Positions 6,365 through 8,175 of a stretch of 8,175 nucleotides of DNA are shown here, in pieces. Under the pieces are notes generated by a model that saw only the letters and a list, made by a program, of their open reading frames with translations, was not told where the DNA came from and made no database searches. Both the position numbers and the translations under genes were made by a program. Every line of letters starts with the position of its first letter. The first letter of the stretch is position 1. This DNA comes from an uncultured bacterium (lineage in GTDB: Bacteria; Bacillota_A; Clostridia; Oscillospirales; Oscillospiraceae), in contig CAJMMY010000036.1 of the NCBI GenBank assembly GCA_905214605.1, positions 1 through 8,175 of the forward strand, read 5' to 3'.

Positions 6365-6569
6365 GGTCCGTCTCCTGATCCAGCACCGACTGCATTTTCT
6401 GGCTCTGGGTGCCAAAATAAAACGCAATAATCACCGCATAAATGGTCATAAAATCCTGACTGATACTCTCCCGCAGCGCCATCACGGCGAAAACCGCCGT
6501 GAGCACCACGGTAACAATGGATTTCACCGACAACAGATTTCCCAGTCGTTTCCAAAACAGTTCTCTCAT
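6351..6569 (-). CDS. Small membrane protein, holin-like
   Basis: The 72-residue product has a cationic N-terminus (MRELFWKRLG), two hydrophobic segments (~16-32 and ~40-54) joined by a short charged turn (LRESISQD), and a polar acidic tail (QETDHEQQ). Small size, two membrane spans and a position directly before an amidase are typical of phage holins, which let the endolysin reach the wall. I cannot name a specific holin family. It starts at an ATGA overlap with the preceding gene and has a strong GGAGG at 6577-6581, seven bases upstream. Its end overlaps the amidase start by 14 bases, which suggests translational coupling. Confidence 0.75.
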   Translation of the reverse strand: MRELFWKRLGNLLSVKSIVTVVLTAVFAVMALRESISQDFMTIYAVIIAFYFGTQSQKMQSVLDQETDHEQQ

Positions 6570-6808
6570 TCCGATTCCTCCCTGCTGTGCCCGAAAATCG
6601 GACCGTCGTTGTGTTCAAAGATGTTCTCCACCACTTTCAGCACGTTCACGCCCAGAATGGTGATAATGGCCTGCTCACTCAGCTCCGTCACCGGGAACAC
6701 CTGCCCCAGTTTCACCGTGGCATACAGCGCAATCACATAGCTGATTGTCACCCATACCAGTGCCGCCAGCTGCGTGGTCAAAAATAATTTCCGTGTCAAA
6801 GACCGCAT
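6566..6808 (-). CDS. Small phage-type membrane protein, first gene of the lysis cassette
   Basis: With a start at 6806-6808 the product is 80 residues: MRSLTRKLF, a clear membrane segment (~8-30), a second more amphipathic hydrophobic stretch (~46-62, AIITILGVNVLKVVENIF) and a polar acidic tail. It could be a holin, antiholin or accessory membrane protein; I do not recognise a named family. The stop overlaps the next start by four bases (ATGA). The start is uncertain. This ATG has GGGGGGAG only three bases upstream (6812-6819), while in-frame ATGs at 6824-6826 and 6860-6862 would add 6 or 18 residues; the longest has GGAG at a better spacing of seven bases and adds an Arg-rich head (MRRTRRGVLAHT). 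Confidence 0.7.
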   Translation of the reverse strand: MRSLTRKLFLTTQLAALVWVTISYVIALYATVKLGQVFPVTELSEQAIITILGVNVLKVVENIFEHNDGPIFGHSREESE

Positions 6809-6811
6809 AAT

Positions 6812-6819
6812 CTCCCCCC
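6812..6819 (-). promoter_or_regulatory. G-rich ribosome binding site at an unusual spacing
   Basis: GGGGGGAG ends three bases before the ATG at 6806-6808. The run of G can also pair with the anti-Shine-Dalgarno through a G-U pair at a spacing of about five. A competing GGAG at 6870-6873 stands seven bases before the ATG at 6860-6862 in the same frame, so two start sites are possible. Confidence 0.45.
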
Positions 6820-6917
6820 GTTTCATTGTATGAGCGAGAACCCCGCGGCGTGTCCTCCTCATCTATGGGCTCCACGGTATCTTTTTTTGTACGGAATCGG
6901 TCAGAAAAAGGAAAAGA

Positions 6918-6937
6918 GCCGGACAGTTTTGTCCGGT
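6918..6937. repeat. Inverted repeat CCGGACA-N4-TGTCCGG
   Basis: Seven-base perfect arms (6919-6925 and 6930-6936), extended by a G-U pair on the plus strand, flank a GTTT loop. On the minus strand it is followed by a pyrimidine stretch with two T runs (CTCTTTTCCTTTTT), so it might be a weak terminator in that direction or an operator between the divergent genes. The role is unknown. Confidence 0.5.
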
Positions 6938-7027
6938 ACAAGAGGGTGTTTGGTTTTTCGGGGATACATACTTTCTGTAGGAAACAGGCATACTACAAAA
7001 AAGTTTTCCACGGAAAGGGAGCGGCTC

Positions 7028-8175
7028 ATGGAACCGAAAAAGCTTCAATTCAACGACATTCTTTTGATAGGTCTGGCGGTGTTCGCCACCTACTTCGGCG
7101 CCGGAAATCTGATTTTTCCGCCGATGTTGGGTCTGGAATCCGGAACGGCATGGCCCGCCGGGGCGGTGGGTATGGTTGCCTCCGCCATCGGTCTGCCCAT
7201 TCTGGCGCTGGTGATTCTGGGCCGACGAGGCTCTGTGCAGCAGATTTCCGACCACATTCACCCGAAATTTTTCAATTTCTTCATCGGCATCATTATTGTG
7301 CTCTGCTGCTGCGTTACCATTCCCCGCACAGCGGCGGTGGGGATTGAAATGGGGTTGCAGGGGATTTGGCCCAATGCCCCCTATCTGCCTTTTGTCATCG
7401 GATACTTCATCGTAACCTATCTGTTCGCCAAAGAACGGGGCTCCGCACTGGATAAGGTCAGCAAACTGCTGACCCCGGTGATGACGGTCATTCTCTTTGC
7501 CTTGGTGGTAAAAGGCGCACTTCGTCCTATGGGCACCCCCGCCGCCCCCACGGTAGACCGCCCCTTTCTCCATAGCTTTTTAGGCGGCTACAACACCGGT
7601 GATGTGTTGGTGACGTTTCTCATGGTCACCGTCTTTTTTGATGCCATTCGCAGCAAAGGCTACGAGGGGCACCAATTGCGGCAAGTCAATCTATGGGCAG
7701 GTTTGGTGGCTGCGCTGTGCCTGATGGTGATTTACATCGGCCTGCTGTATATGGGTGCCTGCGTCAGCGGCCAGTATGCCCCGGATACCATCGGCAACGC
7801 CAATCTGCTGCTGACCATCGTTCGCATGAGCGGCGGACAGCTTGCTGTTTACGGTTTGTGCATTTCCGTGCTGCTGGCTTGCCTGACCACAGCCATCGGG
7901 CAGGTGGCTGCCGTGGCGGATTTCTTCGAAACCCTCACCCACGGGCGGCTGCCCTACCGGATTCTTGTGATTGCCGTGCCCGTAGTCACCACCGTTGTGG
8001 CCAGTTTCGGACTGGATAAAATCGTTGTCCTCACCGCCCCTTGGTTTACGTTCACCTATCCCATTGCCCTTGTACTCATGGTGTTGGGGCTGTTTGAACC
8101 CATACTCCCCAATGACCGCTGTTATCAGGGGGCAATCTATGCCACCATTGCCTACGGCTTGTTGGAACTGCCCCA
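7028..8175 (+). CDS. brnQ: Branched-chain amino acid:cation symporter, BrnQ/LIVCS family, partial
   Basis: The frame starts at ATG 7028-7030 with AAAGGGAG at 7014-7021, six bases upstream, and runs off the right edge after 382 residues; the family is usually about 430-450 long, so some 50-65 residues are missing. The N-terminus carries the family signature GLAVFATYFGAGNLIFPPMLG (~15-35). Alternating hydrophobic segments follow along the whole length, as in a 12-span inner-membrane carrier, for example VILFALVVKG and VAALCLMVIYIGLLYMGA. LIVCS carriers import Leu, Ile and Val with sodium or protons. It is transcribed away from the lysis cassette and shows no visible link to pheST. No amino-acid-responsive leader is evident in the 164 bases before it. 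Confidence 0.93.
   Translation, partial: MEPKKLQFNDILLIGLAVFATYFGAGNLIFPPMLGLESGTAWPAGAVGMVASAIGLPILALVILGRRGSVQQISDHIHPKFFNFFIGIIIVLCCCVTIPRTAAVGIEMGLQGIWPNAPYLPFVIGYFIVTYLFAKERGSALDKVSKLLTPVMTVILFALVVKGALRPMGTPAAPTVDRPFLHSFLGGYNTGDVLVTFLMVTVFFDAIRSKGYEGHQLRQVNLWAGLVAALCLMVIYIGLLYMGACVSGQYAPDTIGNANLLLTIVRMSGGQLAVYGLCISVLLACLTTAIGQVAAVADFFETLTHGRLPYRILVIAVPVVTTVVASFGLDKIVVLTAPWFTFTYPIALVLMVLGLFEPILPNDRCYQGAIYATIAYGLLELP

Larger units (their letters stand above)
6809..7027. other. Divergent intergenic region between lysis cassette and brnQ
   Basis: These 219 bases hold no convincing gene and no clear -35/-10 pair for either direction. Visible elements are a hairpin at 6918-6937, an A/T-rich block, and two copies of CATACT at 6967-6972 and 6989-6994. 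No T-box or other riboswitch motif is seen before brnQ. The ribosome binding site of brnQ (AAAGGGAG) is at 7014-7021. Confidence 0.5.

Noticed and set aside
6365..6427. N-terminal extension of the amidase by 21 residues.
   Set aside because: The extra residues are the out-of-frame reading of the upstream holin-like gene, and the ATG at 6362-6364 has a well-placed AGGAG.
6884..6890. T7 run on the plus strand as a terminator.
   Set aside because: No stable GC-rich stem stands directly before it, and no plus-strand gene lies upstream to be terminated.
6675..6941. An 88-codon minus-strand frame starting MYRTKLSGSF.
   Set aside because: It overlaps most of the first lysis-cassette gene in another frame, has no ribosome binding site and turns into low-complexity Gly/Ala residues.
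6826..7347. A 173-codon plus-strand frame across the brnQ upstream region.
   Set aside because: It overlaps the start of brnQ in a different frame, and only brnQ shows family motifs and a proper ribosome binding site.
1..8175. CRISPR arrays, tRNA or rRNA genes, insertion sequences.
   Set aside because: I saw no regularly spaced repeats, no cloverleaf or rRNA sequence, and no transposase or terminal inverted repeats.

Overview
The window looks like chromosome of a Gram-positive gut-type anaerobe, most likely a member of the Clostridia related to Oscillospiraceae/Ruminococcaceae. This is inferred from a T-box leader in front of pheS, AGGAGG-type ribosome binding sites, moderately GC-rich genes, a Gram-positive style PheS with a four-cysteine knuckle, and a secreted protein with Shr-like (DUF1533) domains. 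No genus can be fixed from sequence alone.

Layout, left to right. (1) 1-611, minus: 5' part of a secreted protein with a signal peptide, one complete and one partial Shr-like haemoglobin-interacting domain; its 3' end lies outside the window. Its upstream region (612-797) carries two palindromes with TGTTAG-N6-CTAACA symmetry, one of which matches the DtxR/IdeR iron-box consensus at 16 of 19 positions. (2) 798-5529, minus: one transcription unit. A promoter at 5501-5529 starts a T-box riboswitch leader, followed by pheS, pheT and a membrane-anchored DUF4230 protein, ending at a GC-rich terminator at 798-828. The leader should make the unit respond to uncharged tRNA-Phe. pheT is about 90-100 residues longer than usual because of an inserted segment that looks like a second copy of its OB-fold tRNA-binding domain. 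(3) 5603-6808, minus: a compact three-gene lysis-type cassette of two small membrane proteins and an N-acetylmuramoyl-L-alanine amidase, with overlapping reading frames and its own terminator. No other phage genes are visible. (4) 7028-8175, plus: a branched-chain amino acid transporter of the BrnQ/LIVCS family, divergent from the cassette and cut off by the window end.

The items most worth a second look are the PheT insertion, the iron-box-like operators in front of the haem/haemoglobin-type surface protein, and the orphan lysis cassette. I do not see a clearly new multi-gene system. The large antisense open frames opposite pheT and pheS are shadows.
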